A stretch of 64,000 bases of DNA from Marinomonas spartinae (GTDB lineage Bacteria; Pseudomonadota; Gammaproteobacteria; Pseudomonadales; Marinomonadaceae), in the NCBI RefSeq assembly GCF_900089775.1, contig NZ_FLOB01000002.1, positions 496,001 to 560,000 on the forward strand, in the 5' to 3' direction. Under the pieces are notes generated by a model. The model had not been told where the DNA came from. It made no database searches and saw only the letters and a list, made by a program, of their open reading frames with translations. The position numbers and the translations under genes were made by a program. Positions 28,426 through 38,212 of this stretch are shown one piece after another; within the stretch, counting starts at the first letter, position 1, and each line of letters opens with the position of its first letter.

Positions 28426-29214
28426 TTAATTGAGCAAGGGCGTCTGCTCTTCAGGGATGTCAGTTAAAGTAACGGATTCCATAATGCGCCTTTCTGACTC
28501 TTCAGCATGTTTTGACCATTTTTTATACTTATTTGATCGATCAACTCGATAGTTAAATTCTATTTCTAAAAAGCTGGTTGGGCTAAGTGGTAAGCAATAA
28601 AAATTTGTGTGCGATATTCTATTTCCTTTTAACTCTTGATAAAAGATCCATTTTTTATTATTGAAGTTTTGTTTTTTGGCTGGAGAAAGAGGCTGTTTAC
28701 CTTTGGCTTCTACCCATCCATCCATTTCTTCTTTTAGTTCCTCTTCACTTACTGGAGGATAGTGTTTACTAAATCGTTCTTTTACTGCTTTTCTGATTTC
28801 TGTATTTTTTCCATTAGGGCCATTATGAAAATCTTCATATTCTTGTACCACAAAGTGAGATAAAGCCTCTAAATCGGTTACATCAATTTTATTAGTTTGC
28901 TTAATACGAGGTTGGCAGCTCAACATACCGTATTCACTGCTGGTGCCAACTGGAACAACAGGCAGATACATCCAGTTCTTGGTGAATATAATCACAAACT
29001 TATGCTGATCATGGTGTTGGGCATTTTCCTGAAACCATGTTGTTGAATCGTATGGAAAGTGTTTGTCTATTGCTTTGGGAGCTACGACCATATTGTTATC
29101 TGGAACTATCATAGATAGTTGTTTATTGCCTAATAGAACAATGCGTTCAGATGGGAAAGCAAAATCTGACCCACCGATAAAACCGCGATGCAAATTTTTA
29201 ATCTGTTTGATCAT
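28426..29214 (-). CDS. paralogous orphan protein, copy 3 of 3 downstream of the hydrolase (possible immunity protein)
   Basis: A 262-residue protein, no signal peptide or membrane helix, and no family that I recognise. It is closely related to the two genes upstream. All three share IKxxHRGFIGG, the block TSSEYGMLSCQPRIK-TNKIDVTDL, a HNFYCLPLSxTSFLEIEFNY-type block and SKHAEESERRIMESV near the C-terminus. The variable part lies between them (about residues 140-195). It is last in a four-gene operon that begins with a Ser-hydrolase; such multi-copy partners are typical of immunity proteins (inference). Confidence 0.72.
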   Translation of the reverse strand: MIKQIKNLHRGFIGGSDFAFPSERIVLLGNKQLSMIVPDNNMVVAPKAIDKHFPYDSTTWFQENAQHHDQHKFVIIFTKNWMYLPVVPVGTSSEYGMLSCQPRIKQTNKIDVTDLEALSHFVVQEYEDFHNGPNGKNTEIRKAVKERFSKHYPPVSEEELKEEMDGWVEAKGKQPLSPAKKQNFNNKKWIFYQELKGNRISHTNFYCLPLSPTSFLEIEFNYRVDRSNKYKKWSKHAEESERRIMESVTLTDIPEEQTPLLN

Positions 29215-29259
29215 AGCTTTATCATCATCCTTGCCTTTGATATATGGATTCCCTAAGTG

Positions 29260-30051
29260 CTAATTAAGCAGGTTAATTTGTTCTTCTGGGATATCGGTTA
29301 AACTCACTGACTCCATAATGCGCCTTTCTGACTCTTCAGCATGTTTTGACCATTTTTCGTATTTATCATATCGATCAACACGGTAGTTAAATTCTATTTC
29401 TAAAAAACTGGTTGCGCTAAGTGGTAAACAGTAAAAATTTGTATGAGATATTTTTGTATTATTCTTAAACTCCTGATAAAAAACCCATATTCTCTCATTA
29501 AATTCTTGTTTTTTTGCTGGAAGGAGTGGGGTCTTTCCCCTAGCTTCTACCCATCCATCCATTTCTTTCTTTAATCTTTCCTCACTTGTAGGAGGAGGGT
29601 ATTTAGTTAGTCGTTCTTTTACTCCTTTTCGAATTTCTGTGTTGATACCGTTAGGGCCGTTATGAAAATCTTCATATTCTTGAGTGACGAAGTGAGATAA
29701 AGCCTCTAAATCGGTTACATCAATTTTACTCGTTTGTTTGATACGCGGCTGGCAGCTTAACATGCCATATTCGCTGCTGGTGCCAACAGAAATAACTGGT
29801 AAATACAACCAATTTTTGGTGAAAATAATCACAAACTCATGCTGAAGATATGTTTGAGCATGTTCCTTAAACCAAGCTTGTGAGTTGTATGGGAAGTGTT
29901 TATCTATGGCTTTAGGAACAACAGCCATATTGTTGTCAGGAACCGTTATAGAGAGTTGTTTGTTCTCTAATAGAACGACTCGTTCAGCAGGGATAGAAAA
30001 ATCAGGCCCTCCGATAAAGCCACGATGTAAGTTTTTAATGAATTTAATCAT
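29260..30051 (-). CDS. paralogous orphan protein, copy 2 of 3 (possible immunity protein)
   Basis: A 263-residue protein with the same conserved blocks as its neighbours. It differs mostly in the central region (KERLTKYPPPTSEERLKKEMDGWVEARGKTPLLPAKKQEF) and at the end (DIPEEQINLLN). The intergenic gaps to copies 3 and 1 are 45 and 35 bases, so translation is probably from one message. It is predicted to be cytoplasmic. No function is known; it was retained with an intact frame, so it is not a decaying copy. Confidence 0.72.
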   Translation of the reverse strand: MIKFIKNLHRGFIGGPDFSIPAERVVLLENKQLSITVPDNNMAVVPKAIDKHFPYNSQAWFKEHAQTYLQHEFVIIFTKNWLYLPVISVGTSSEYGMLSCQPRIKQTSKIDVTDLEALSHFVTQEYEDFHNGPNGINTEIRKGVKERLTKYPPPTSEERLKKEMDGWVEARGKTPLLPAKKQEFNERIWVFYQEFKNNTKISHTNFYCLPLSATSFLEIEFNYRVDRYDKYEKWSKHAEESERRIMESVSLTDIPEEQINLLN

Positions 30052-30086
30052 AGCCTTACCTTTTCCGTCTCGTTACTTTCAAAGAG

Positions 30087-30872
30087 CTAGTTGAGAAGAT
30101 TAACTTGCTCCTCAGGTATGTCCGTTAAAGTAACCGACTCCATAATCCGCCTTTCTGACTCTTCGGCATGTTTTGACCATTTTTTATATTTATCTGATCG
30201 ATCTACATGGTAGTTAAATTTAATTTCTAGAAAACTAGTCGAGCTAAGTGGTAAACAATAAAAATTGATATGTGATGGATGGTTAGTTCTTCCCTCCTGA
30301 TAAAAAATCCACTTTTTATTATTAAAGGTTAGCAATTTTGCTGGAGGTAAAGGTGGACGGCCTACCATTTCGATAGACTCATCAATTTCTTTTTGTAATT
30401 CAGCATCTGTTACATTTTTTAGCCTACTCATACGTTCTTCTATTTCTTTTCTTATTTCAGCATTTCTTCCATCGGGCTGATTATGAAAGTCTTTATATTC
30501 TTGAGTGACGAAGCGAGATAATGCGTTCAAGTCTGTTACATCGATTTTATTGGTTCGCTTGATACGAGGCTGACAGCTTAGCATGCCATATTCGCTGCTG
30601 GTACCAATTGGTATAACGGGTAGGTACATCCAGTTTTTGGTGAAAATAATAACAAATTCATGCTGAAGATACGTTTGAGCATGTTCTTTAAACCAAGCTT
30701 TTGAGTCGTATGGGAAGTTTTTGGCTATCGGTGTGGGGACAACTGCCATGTTGTTATCTGGAACTGTTATGGACAGCTGTTTGTTCCCTAATAGAACAAC
30801 TCGTTCAGCAGGAATGGAAAAGTTCGGCCCACCGATAAAGCCACGATGAAAGTTTTTGATGAGTTTAAGCAT
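30087..30872 (-). CDS. paralogous orphan protein, copy 1 of 3, next to the hydrolase gene (possible immunity protein)
   Basis: A 261-residue protein, the first paralogue after the hydrolase (117 bases between). It keeps LKLIKNFHRGFIGGPNFSIPAERVVLLGNKQLSITVPDNNMAVVP and the YGMLSCQPRIKRTNKIDVTDL and ESERRIMESV blocks. Its central segment is the most divergent of the three (EERMSRLKNVTDAELQKEIDESIEMVGRPP). Sequence diversity in the middle with constant ends suggests selection for different binding specificities (inference). No signal peptide is seen. Confidence 0.72.
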   Translation of the reverse strand: MLKLIKNFHRGFIGGPNFSIPAERVVLLGNKQLSITVPDNNMAVVPTPIAKNFPYDSKAWFKEHAQTYLQHEFVIIFTKNWMYLPVIPIGTSSEYGMLSCQPRIKRTNKIDVTDLNALSRFVTQEYKDFHNQPDGRNAEIRKEIEERMSRLKNVTDAELQKEIDESIEMVGRPPLPPAKLLTFNNKKWIFYQEGRTNHPSHINFYCLPLSSTSFLEIKFNYHVDRSDKYKKWSKHAEESERRIMESVTLTDIPEEQVNLLN

Positions 30873-30989
30873 AGTTTACTTTGCCATGTTGTTTTGTGAG
30901 TGGCTTTCGCGCCTATCGATAATTACATACCATTGGTATTCAATAAGGCTTTTTAAATCACATGTAGAACACCAAAAAATATGTATTTC

Positions 30990-32228
30990 CTAAGAGTGAA
31001 GGTATTTGGTTGGATTTTTACGCATTTCCATTCTATAAAATCTATCACCGCTTGGTAATTGTCGTAAGAAGCGGTTTACTTCTTTGGCTTGGTCTCGATA
31101 CCCTAACATGCGTAATTGCTCTGCATAGGTCTCTAGCCCTAAAAATGGCAGTGTATGTGGGCTTGCTCCTGCATCGTCTCCAAACACTAATTTACCGAAT
31201 TTTGTAGACCTTGCAAGGCTACTATTAGATAGATCGTTTGGACCAAATACGTTGGGTACTACATCAAACGGGTTGTTGCGTACGCTATTAATCTTTAGTC
31301 CTGCTTGTCTTGCGAAATTCTTTAGTCGTTCTACTTGGGCGCCAGAGCCATGAACTGCCAGTTGTTGCGTGGTAAGTGGGGTTTGATTGTTTCTTTTATG
31401 ATAAATCTGCAGGGCTGTGCTGAAGATGATTGCCCCTTGGCTGTGGGCTACCCATTTAACATGCTTCCCTTGTCGCTGGTTTTGCTCTAGTACACTCGCG
31501 AGATGTTGTGCATTATGGGTTTTTCTACCTAAGGTCTTATCGAATACACACTCAATGCCGTCCAGTCCTTTTCCGTCGCTGGGGTTATGGAATAGGGTAT
31601 AAGCTTGTATATTATCAGAACGATAGGCCGCATCCACATGGGTTCCCATCAACCAAGTGGCTTTTGCTAATTCATTTTGCATGCCATTCACCGCAGCATG
31701 AGATGTTTTTATATTACTAACTGGACTAGGGGTGGTTGTGTCCCAAGCCTCTCTAAGAGCATCTATTTCATTTTCCTTTAGTGCTTTATTGTACCTAGCA
31801 TTTGATAATCGATTAACTTCATACAGCATGGTCCGCTCGTGTGAAGAGGTTCCTTTCGGTCCATGCAGTTGTTTGTCGAAAAAGATGTCACCAATGACAA
31901 TGAAGCCATTGACTATCTCAAATTGAATTAAATAATGGTAGCTGCGAAAGGGGTATTTATTACGCCATATACGACGCAGAGGATTGCGACTGTGCTTGGT
32001 CACACTTGGGGCGTATGGGTTAGAGTAAATTTTGAGAATGTCTTTAACCACCATATCCATATCATAGCTATTGAGGCGAGATAGCATGGCTAATGCCTGA
32101 CAGGTAAATTTTACTCGATTAAATGGGAAACTGGACGGCAGTGTAACATCGTATTCTCGGCACGTCTTAACATCCAATGGGATAATGGAATCCGCTGTGA
32201 TTTTGTTGTCTAATTTTTCCCAAGACAT
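30990..32228 (-). CDS. alpha/beta-hydrolase-like toxin/effector candidate
   Basis: This 412-residue protein has no signal peptide. The C-terminal half looks like a lipase-fold Ser hydrolase: AHSQG (Ser263) is the nucleophile elbow, with a candidate acid in NPFDVVPN (Asp322) and a candidate His in SPHTLPF (His358). The N-terminal 170 residues match nothing I know. A strong AAGGAGG precedes the ATG. It heads an operon with three paralogous partners. This fits a type VI secretion or polymorphic-toxin lipase with immunity genes, but no VgrG, PAAR or Hcp gene is nearby. An intracellular toxin pair is an alternative. Confidence 0.7.
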   Translation of the reverse strand: MSWEKLDNKITADSIIPLDVKTCREYDVTLPSSFPFNRVKFTCQALAMLSRLNSYDMDMVVKDILKIYSNPYAPSVTKHSRNPLRRIWRNKYPFRSYHYLIQFEIVNGFIVIGDIFFDKQLHGPKGTSSHERTMLYEVNRLSNARYNKALKENEIDALREAWDTTTPSPVSNIKTSHAAVNGMQNELAKATWLMGTHVDAAYRSDNIQAYTLFHNPSDGKGLDGIECVFDKTLGRKTHNAQHLASVLEQNQRQGKHVKWVAHSQGAIIFSTALQIYHKRNNQTPLTTQQLAVHGSGAQVERLKNFARQAGLKINSVRNNPFDVVPNVFGPNDLSNSSLARSTKFGKLVFGDDAGASPHTLPFLGLETYAEQLRMLGYRDQAKEVNRFLRQLPSGDRFYRMEMRKNPTKYLHS

Positions 32229-32395
32229 AATTTATATCCTCCTTAATAATATTCCCCGTAGGTTATATTTTTCGTTTTGAATTGTAAAGATACAAGCTTA
32301 AGTGAAAGGGTCTATAGAATGTAAAGTTGGGTGTGCATTTTTAAACTTATGCCTTTTCTATCTTTTTATAGCGTTATTTTTTCACACTAAAAGAT

Positions 32396-32431
32396 AAAAA
32401 ATCCCAAGTAGCCAAGCCACTTGGGATTTTT
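32396..32431. terminator. terminator after icd
   Basis: Stem AAAAATCCCAAGT / ACTTGGGATTTTT around a 9-base loop with A/T tracts; on the minus strand it ends icd. Confidence 0.92.
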
Positions 32432-32485
32432 AGTGTGATATCAGATAAATAGTTCTATCTGATATCTAGGCGTCTTTAGTGACGA

Positions 32486-34708
32486 TTAAAGTGTTGCTAA
32501 TGCATCGTTGAAGGTCGTGCTAGGACGCATGATTTTAGCCACTTCCTTAAGGTCCATATGGTAGTAGCCAGATAGACCAGAAGGTTTGCCTTGTACTGCG
32601 GCAAGTTCTTCAACGATTTTGTCTTCGTTGTCAGCAAGTTGCTTAGCAAGTGGCGCGAATTTCGCCGCAAGGCCTGCATCTTCTGTTTGCGCTGCCAATT
32701 CTTGAGACCAGTAAAGTGCTAGGTAGAAGTGGCTACCACGGTTGTCGATTTCACCCGCTTTACGTGAAGGTGACTTGTTGTTGTCTAGCAATTTACCTGT
32801 TGCTGTATCTAGGCATTTCGCAAGAATTTTTGCTTTCGCATTGTTGTGCTTGATGCCAAGTTCTTCGAAAGACACTGCCACAGCTAGGAATTCACCTAAA
32901 GAGTCCCAACGAAGGTGGTTTTCGTTAACAAGCTGCTGAACGTGTTTAGGAGCAGAACCACCTGCACCCGTTTCGTACATGCCACCGCCGTTCAACATAG
33001 GAACGATGGACAGCATTTTCGCAGACGTACCAAGTTCCATGATTGGGAACAAGTCGGTTAGGTAATCACGTAGCACGTTACCTGTTACAGAAATGGTGTC
33101 TTTACCACGAATGATGCGTTCCATAGAGAAACGGATTGCTTCGTTGTAAGGCATAATACGAATGTCTAGACCTTCTAGATCGTGATCTTTTAGGTAAAGT
33201 TCCACTTTTTTGCGTAGTTGAATATCGTGAGCACGATCTTCTTCTAACCAGAATACAGCGGGTGTGTTAGATTGGCGAGCGCGAGTAACGCCGAGTTTTA
33301 CCCAGTCACGGATTGGTGCATCTTTGGTTTGGCAAGCACGCCAAATATCACCTTTTTCAACATTGTGTTGCATCAGAACGTTGCCATTGGCATCGACAAC
33401 ACGCATCACGCCGTCATCTGTCATTTCGAACGTTTTGTCGTGAGAACCGTATTCTTCTGCTTTCTGCGCCATTAACCCTACGTTTGGCACGGTGCCCATA
33501 GTTACAGGATCAAACGCACCGTTTGTTTTACAGAAGTTGATGGTTTCTTGGTAAATTCGGGCGTAAGTGCTCTCTGGCATAACGGCTTTTGCGTCGTGTG
33601 CTTTGCCATCACGGCCCCACATTTTACCTGAGTTACGAATCATCGCAGGCATAGAAGCGTCAACGATGACGTCGCTTGGTACGTGTAGGTTAGTGATGCC
33701 TTTATCAGAATCTACCATCGCAAGTTCTGGACGAGTGTTGTAAACGTCTTGAATGGCTTGTTTGATTTCTGCTTGTTTGGCTTCAGGAAGAGATTGGATC
33801 TTGTCGTAAACGCTACCTAAACCGTTTCTTGGGTTAACGCCGATTTCGTTGAAAAGTTCGCCATATTTTTCAAAGACGTCTTTATAGAAAACGGTTACCG
33901 CGTGACCAAAAACGATTGGGTGAGACACTTTCATCATGGTTGCTTTAACGTGTAAAGACCACATGATGTTGTTTTCTTTAGCATCTTGAAGGGTTTCTTC
34001 AAAGAAGACGCGAAGTTTTTTGCAGCTCATGTTCATGCTGTCTAGTACTTCACCGGCAACAAGAGGAAGAGACTTTTTCACCTCAACAGAGCCGTCTTGA
34101 CCGACGAATTCTAAACGAACGGTTTGATCCACATCTGTTGTGATGGATTGCTCAGAAGAGAAGAAATCTCCGCCACGCATGTAGTCGGCGTGAGAAGTCG
34201 ATGTTTTGCTCCATTTACCCATTGAGTGAGGGTGTTTACGGGCATAGCTCTTAACGGCTGCTGGTGCGCGACGGTCTGAGTTACCTTGACGCAATACAGG
34301 GTTAACCGCACTGCCTAGTACTTTAGCGTAACGAGCTTGAACCTCTTTCTCTTCGTCTGTTTGTGGATTTTCAGGGTATTCAGGAAGGCCGTAACCTTCG
34401 GCATTCAATTCTTTTATGGTAGCGTAAAGCTGTGGCAATGAGGCACTGATGTTCGGCAGTTTTACAATGTTTGCTTCAGGGTCTGCTGTTAGGTCGCCAA
34501 GGAATTTTAGGCCATCTTCTGCTTGCTTGTCCGCTGGAAGACGATCAGCAAACGCGGAAATAACGCGGCTTGCTAAAGAAATGTCAGTGAGTTTTAGTTC
34601 AATGTCTGCTTCTTTTGCGAAAGCGCCAAAGATAGGCAGTAGAGAAGCTGTCGCCAATGCCGGAGCTTCGTCCGTGAATGTGTAGTAGATGGTTTGTTTC
34701 GTTGACAT
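32486..34708 (-). CDS. icd: isocitrate dehydrogenase, NADP-dependent, monomeric type
   Basis: Converts isocitrate to 2-oxoglutarate, making NADPH in the TCA cycle. At 740 residues it is the large monomeric class (Azotobacter, Vibrio, Corynebacterium), unrelated in length to the dimeric E. coli enzyme. [26 protein letters not shown] is the family start; [17 protein letters not shown] and [21 protein letters not shown] are active-site landmarks. It carries a long upstream region with a large palindrome. Its place between the accessory island and hflD differs from E. coli. Confidence 0.97.
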   Translation of the reverse strand: MSTKQTIYYTFTDEAPALATASLLPIFGAFAKEADIELKLTDISLASRVISAFADRLPADKQAEDGLKFLGDLTADPEANIVKLPNISASLPQLYATIKELNAEGYGLPEYPENPQTDEEKEVQARYAKVLGSAVNPVLRQGNSDRRAPAAVKSYARKHPHSMGKWSKTSTSHADYMRGGDFFSSEQSITTDVDQTVRLEFVGQDGSVEVKKSLPLVAGEVLDSMNMSCKKLRVFFEETLQDAKENNIMWSLHVKATMMKVSHPIVFGHAVTVFYKDVFEKYGELFNEIGVNPRNGLGSVYDKIQSLPEAKQAEIKQAIQDVYNTRPELAMVDSDKGITNLHVPSDVIVDASMPAMIRNSGKMWGRDGKAHDAKAVMPESTYARIYQETINFCKTNGAFDPVTMGTVPNVGLMAQKAEEYGSHDKTFEMTDDGVMRVVDANGNVLMQHNVEKGDIWRACQTKDAPIRDWVKLGVTRARQSNTPAVFWLEEDRAHDIQLRKKVELYLKDHDLEGLDIRIMPYNEAIRFSMERIIRGKDTISVTGNVLRDYLTDLFPIMELGTSAKMLSIVPMLNGGGMYETGAGGSAPKHVQQLVNENHLRWDSLGEFLAVAVSFEELGIKHNNAKAKILAKCLDTATGKLLDNNKSPSRKAGEIDNRGSHFYLALYWSQELAAQTEDAGLAAKFAPLAKQLADNEDKIVEELAAVQGKPSGLSGYYHMDLKEVAKIMRPSTTFNDALATL

Positions 34709-35151
34709 GTAATTCCCCTAACGTTTTAGGCTACTAATGAGCCAATAAAATAGAAGCTGACGTAGACCGTCATGGTAAATGTGTGTGAGGCAGTGCTTTA
34801 CCAGATTAAGCAAAATGCACTCTGAAACTTTTGCACGACTACTGCGCTTGCCAATACTTTGTTAAAAACAGACTCAAAATGCTCATTTATCGCTATAAAC
34901 TCCGCTTTCTCGTCTGTTTTTGCCGTGTCTTAGCGTCGCTCATGACATCGTGCAAAGGTCTCACTCTATAATATTATTTTGCCCAACATACTACCTAAAA
35001 AAAAATGCCAGAGATATCGGATAAAAATATACTCATAATTGATGTGAGTTATTCTCATATCGTTAGACAGAGGTTGGGCATGGATTTTTATCGTATTTTT
35101 GTCCTGTTTATGTCACTTGCAATACACTATATATGGCACTGTCTCTTTTGG
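34709..35151. other. 443-base intergenic region between hflD and icd
   Basis: No ORF of note. It must contain the icd promoter (minus strand). The main structure is a roughly 127-base imperfect palindrome at 34830-34956. AT-rich runs occur at 34969-35050, and TATAAT lies at 34967-34972 on the plus strand. Confidence 0.6.
34830..34956. repeat. long imperfect palindrome upstream of icd
   Basis: Outer arms TTTGCACGA / TCGTGCAAA and middle arms AAAAACAGAC (34864-34873) / GTCTGTTTTT (34912-34921). Inner arms TTTAT / ATAAA close around a 5-7 base centre near 34893. Many of the bases between the arms also pair. It could be an RNA hairpin in the icd leader, a cruciform, or a MITE-like repeat. Confidence 0.65.
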
Positions 35152-35778
35152 CTAACGGGCGTCTAAGGCGTTTAATAAAGCTTTTCGCTTGAAGATTAAA
35201 TGCCAACGTTTACCGCCTAATTGGCGCCATAGCATCGCGGCTCGAATGCCCGTTAGTAACGTGGCTCGAACCTGATTAGAAATTGCCGGTTGCTGAAGCA
35301 GACGGCTATCACCTTGCACCTGAATACGAAAAGTCATTGTGCTTAAAGTATCCTGATAGATCCCAGAGACCGCAGCCATCATATTTTCGTGTAATACATC
35401 GTCGTAATGGGCTTTTTGGCGGTCTAATTGTTGAATACCTTTACCTAATGCTGAGAGGATAGCGTCCTCTTTGGCTAGTTTGCTTTCTAAATGAATCAGG
35501 CTTAGAGCGTAACGAAGCGTATCTGGATTAACACTGGCGCGTTCCTTACCCAGTGCTTGACGAGCAACGCGTCGACCTAGTGCAAGGTTGCTTTTGCAAT
35601 CCCATTGACCACCGTAGATGTCTTCTGTCGAGTCTGGGTTGACCACTAAAATACTGTCTATCAGTGGTTTTAAGTAATTTTTATCAAGTTTGCCCGTTTT
35701 GGCCAAGGTGGCGACGAGTTCCGCCGCTTGAAAAATCGCGGATAGGGCAATGGTTTGCTCTTTTTCTTGTTGACTCAA
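35152..35778 (-). CDS. hflD: high frequency lysogenization protein HflD homologue
   Basis: A peripheral inner-membrane protein of 208 residues, all helical, known in E. coli for binding lambda CII. The usual host role is unclear. The start (IALSAIFQAAELVATLAKTGKLD) and the end (NQVRATLLTGIRAAMLWRQLGGKRWHLIFKRKALL) match the family. The mnmA gene lies directly upstream (72 bases), the same pairing as in E. coli (mnmA-hflD-purB). Confidence 0.93.
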   Translation of the reverse strand: MSQQEKEQTIALSAIFQAAELVATLAKTGKLDKNYLKPLIDSILVVNPDSTEDIYGGQWDCKSNLALGRRVARQALGKERASVNPDTLRYALSLIHLESKLAKEDAILSALGKGIQQLDRQKAHYDDVLHENMMAAVSGIYQDTLSTMTFRIQVQGDSRLLQQPAISNQVRATLLTGIRAAMLWRQLGGKRWHLIFKRKALLNALDAR

Positions 35779-35850
35779 AATACACCGTCTCTTAAAAATG
35801 CGTCTCTAAAAAATGAATACATATCCATGACTGTTTGTCTTTGCTGGTTA

Positions 35851-36978
35851 TTACTTATTAAATGCGACATTAATAATGCCGCCCCCTAAGCAAAGGTCGT
35901 CAACATAAAAGACGACGGATTGTCCTGGGGTAATGGCGCGCTGTGGTTCTTTAAATGAAACTTCCACTCGACCATCCGCCAATTCATGAATGGTGCAGTC
36001 TTGATCTGGCTGACGATAACGACATTTTGCCTTGCAAGTCAGCGGAAAGTTTGGCTTCTCACGAGCTACCCAGTCAAAGTTGTCAGCAATCAGGTGAGTT
36101 TTAAATAGGGACTCATGCTGACCGCCTTGGGTAACAATCAAAACGTTGCGCTTTAAATCTTTTTCTACCACATACCAAGGTTCATCTGGGTAATTAGATA
36201 AACCACCAATACCTAAGCCTTGGCGCTGACCAATAGTGTGGTACATTAAACCAAAGTGCTTACCGATTTTATCGCCTTCAAGGGTTTCTATATCGCCCGG
36301 TTGGGCGGGCAAGTATTGCTCAAGAAAATCTTTAAAGCGTCGCTCACCAATAAAACAGATTCCCGTGCTGTCCTTTTTATTGTGAGTCACTAGACCAAAT
36401 TCTTCTGCTAAACGTCGAACTTCCGGTTTTTCAAGCTCGCCAACAGGAAAGAGAGATTTACCGATTTCCTCTTTTCCAACCGCGTATAAAAAGTAGCTCT
36501 GATCTTTGTTGTTATCCAGTCCCTTTAAGAGAACGGGTTCGCCATCTTTTTCGCCACGGCGAACGTAATGGCCTGTGGCTATGTAATCGGCACCCAGTTC
36601 TAGGGCATATTCCAAGAAAGCTTTAAATTTGATTTCTTTATTGCACAGAATATCTGGGTTGGGGGTGCGTCCGGCTTTGTATTCCGCTAAAAAATGCTCG
36701 AACACATTGTCCCAATATTCCGCCGCAAAGTTAGCCGTATGGAGTTTAATTCCGAGTTTGTCGCTGACGGCTTGAGCATCCGCTAGATCTTCTTTGGCGG
36801 TGCAATATTCTGTGCCATCGTCTTCGTCCCAGTTTTTCATAAACAGGCCTTCAACCTGATAACCCTGCTGCATCAGAATCAGTGCTGATACGGAGGAGTC
36901 GACACCACCAGACATCCCGACGATGACTTTTTTGTCGTGGTTGGCTGGTTGATCTGTTAGGTAGTGGCTTTCTTTCAT
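35851..36978 (-). CDS. mnmA: tRNA-specific 2-thiouridylase MnmA
   Basis: MnmA adds sulfur to U34 of tRNA-Lys, -Glu and -Gln, taking it from TusE of the tusDCBE relay, which is also encoded in this window. It has 375 residues. The PP-loop is [15 protein letters not shown], and the two catalytic Cys residues are in [16 protein letters not shown] and [18 protein letters not shown] 36978 gives a roughly 17-residue lead before the PP-loop, as in the family. It is co-directional with hflD and follows nudJ. Confidence 0.97.
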   Translation of the reverse strand: MKESHYLTDQPANHDKKVIVGMSGGVDSSVSALILMQQGYQVEGLFMKNWDEDDGTEYCTAKEDLADAQAVSDKLGIKLHTANFAAEYWDNVFEHFLAEYKAGRTPNPDILCNKEIKFKAFLEYALELGADYIATGHYVRRGEKDGEPVLLKGLDNNKDQSYFLYAVGKEEIGKSLFPVGELEKPEVRRLAEEFGLVTHNKKDSTGICFIGERRFKDFLEQYLPAQPGDIETLEGDKIGKHFGLMYHTIGQRQGLGIGGLSNYPDEPWYVVEKDLKRNVLIVTQGGQHESLFKTHLIADNFDWVAREKPNFPLTCKAKCRYRQPDQDCTIHELADGRVEVSFKEPQRAITPGQSVVFYVDDLCLGGGIINVAFNK

Positions 36979-37041
36979 GACCGGTTTTTTCTCATCGAAC
37001 GAAGAGGCATCGCCTCAGTGAATAGGATGGCACATTGTACT

Positions 37042-37539
37042 TCATTTTTGCGAGGTCGGCACAGGCGATAAGTGCTGATCAGACAAGAATGATATGGAAA
37101 TAATGGGGTTGTTTATGAAATCTTCAATGCACGTTTTAATTAATGGACTGCGATGGGGAAGAGCCATGATTTCCTCATAGGTGAGCCAATGGCTTGAATC
37201 AATATCCGCATCGAGGGGGTCGTTGGTTTCGTTTACCGGTTCACAGACAAAACAAAGACGATGGTAGGTGTCTGCCCCTTCGTATGGTGTAAAAGCATAC
37301 AAGCCTAGTAAGCCGATTGGTTTAACGATCCAACCAGACTCCTCTTTTGTTTCGCGGATGACCGCCTCGGTGACGCTTTCATTATTTTCGACGTGTCCGG
37401 CTGGCTGGTTGATGACCAGTTTTCCGTCCTGCCACTCTTTTACCATGAGATACTGGTTGATTTCGAGATGTGGGTGGCGTCTTGTTACTAGGGCGGCGAC
37501 GGTTAGGTGTGGCAGTTTTCCTCTTTCTTCGTTTTTCAA
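37042..37539 (-). CDS. nudJ: Nudix hydrolase NudJ-like (phosphatase of nucleoside pyrophosphates)
   Basis: A 165-residue protein with the complete Nudix box GHVENNESVTEAVIRETKEESGW (G-x5-E-x7-REUxEExGU). The first strand (HLTVAALVTRR) is part of the fold, so ATG 37539 is well supported. E. coli NudJ hydrolyses nucleoside triphosphates and HMP pyrophosphate; the same order rluE-nudJ-mnmA occurs there. Its first 52 or so codons overlap the rluE 3' end in another frame. Confidence 0.9.
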   Translation of the reverse strand: MKNEERGKLPHLTVAALVTRRHPHLEINQYLMVKEWQDGKLVINQPAGHVENNESVTEAVIRETKEESGWIVKPIGLLGLYAFTPYEGADTYHRLCFVCEPVNETNDPLDADIDSSHWLTYEEIMALPHRSPLIKTCIEDFINNPIISISFLSDQHLSPVPTSQK

Positions 37540-38110
37540 AGTTCTCTACCTCTTCAATAAGTTCACTGGTCGGTTCTGCAAAGCGCCAAACGCCTGAGTT
37601 TAGATCCTCTAAGGTATAGGGGCCTATGGCATAGCGAACCAAGCGTAGCGTAGGAAAGCCGACAGCAGCGGTCATACGGCGTACCTGACGGTTTTTTCCT
37701 TCATGGATTTGGAGGGCTATCCAGCTCGTCGGAATGGCTTCTCGATAACGAACTGGCGGGGTTCTTGGCCAAAGGTCTGGTGCGGCTAAACGCGAGGCCT
37801 GGGCGGGTTTGGTTAGACCGTCTTTTAGCTCGACGCCTTGGCGAAGTTGTTCGAGTGCATGGTCTGTTATCTCGCCTTCTACCTGAACCCAATAGGTTTT
37901 TGGCCATTTGAAATCAGGGGAAGCGACAATGTGTTGGATGGCTCCCTGATTTGTCAACAGCATTAATCCCTCTGAGTCATAATCTAGACGACCTGCAGCA
38001 TAAAAATCAGGCACATTGATGAACTCCGCTAATGTGGCTTTACCATCGTCAGTGGAAAATTGGCTGAGTACTCGAAAGGGCTTGTTAAAGGCAATAATGG
38101 AAGAGCTCAT
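37382..38110 (-). CDS. rluE: 23S rRNA pseudouridine synthase RluE with basic C-terminal extension
   Basis: RluE makes pseudouridine 2457 in 23S rRNA. The start at 38110 (MSSSIIAFNKPFRVLSQFS) fits the family; an earlier in-frame start at 38191 gives a 27-residue lead without likeness. The catalytic Asp lies in AAGRLDYDSEGLMLLTN, and IHEGKNRQVRRMTAAVG follows. Compared with E. coli there is an added, very basic tail (about 50 residues, KRRKRKTATPNRRRPSN onward). That tail is encoded across the first 158 bases of nudJ. Confidence 0.92.
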   Translation of the reverse strand: MSSSIIAFNKPFRVLSQFSTDDGKATLAEFINVPDFYAAGRLDYDSEGLMLLTNQGAIQHIVASPDFKWPKTYWVQVEGEITDHALEQLRQGVELKDGLTKPAQASRLAAPDLWPRTPPVRYREAIPTSWIALQIHEGKNRQVRRMTAAVGFPTLRLVRYAIGPYTLEDLNSGVWRFAEPTSELIEEVENFEKRRKRKTATPNRRRPSNKTPPTSRNQPVSHGKRVAGRKTGHQPASRTRRK

Positions 38111-38212
38111 GGGGTAATTACAATCTTCAGGTGAATGATGCAAGTAAAAAGAGCAGGTAAGATGGGCGCTAAAAAGCCTACCTGCACACATCTCTTATAA
38201 CAGGTAAGATAG

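Noticed and set aside
28426-30872. CRISPR or tandem DNA repeat as the reason for the similarity of the three neighbouring genes
   Set aside because: The repeat unit is a full open gene of about 790 bases with amino-acid-level conservation and diverged DNA, so it is gene duplication, not a repeat array.
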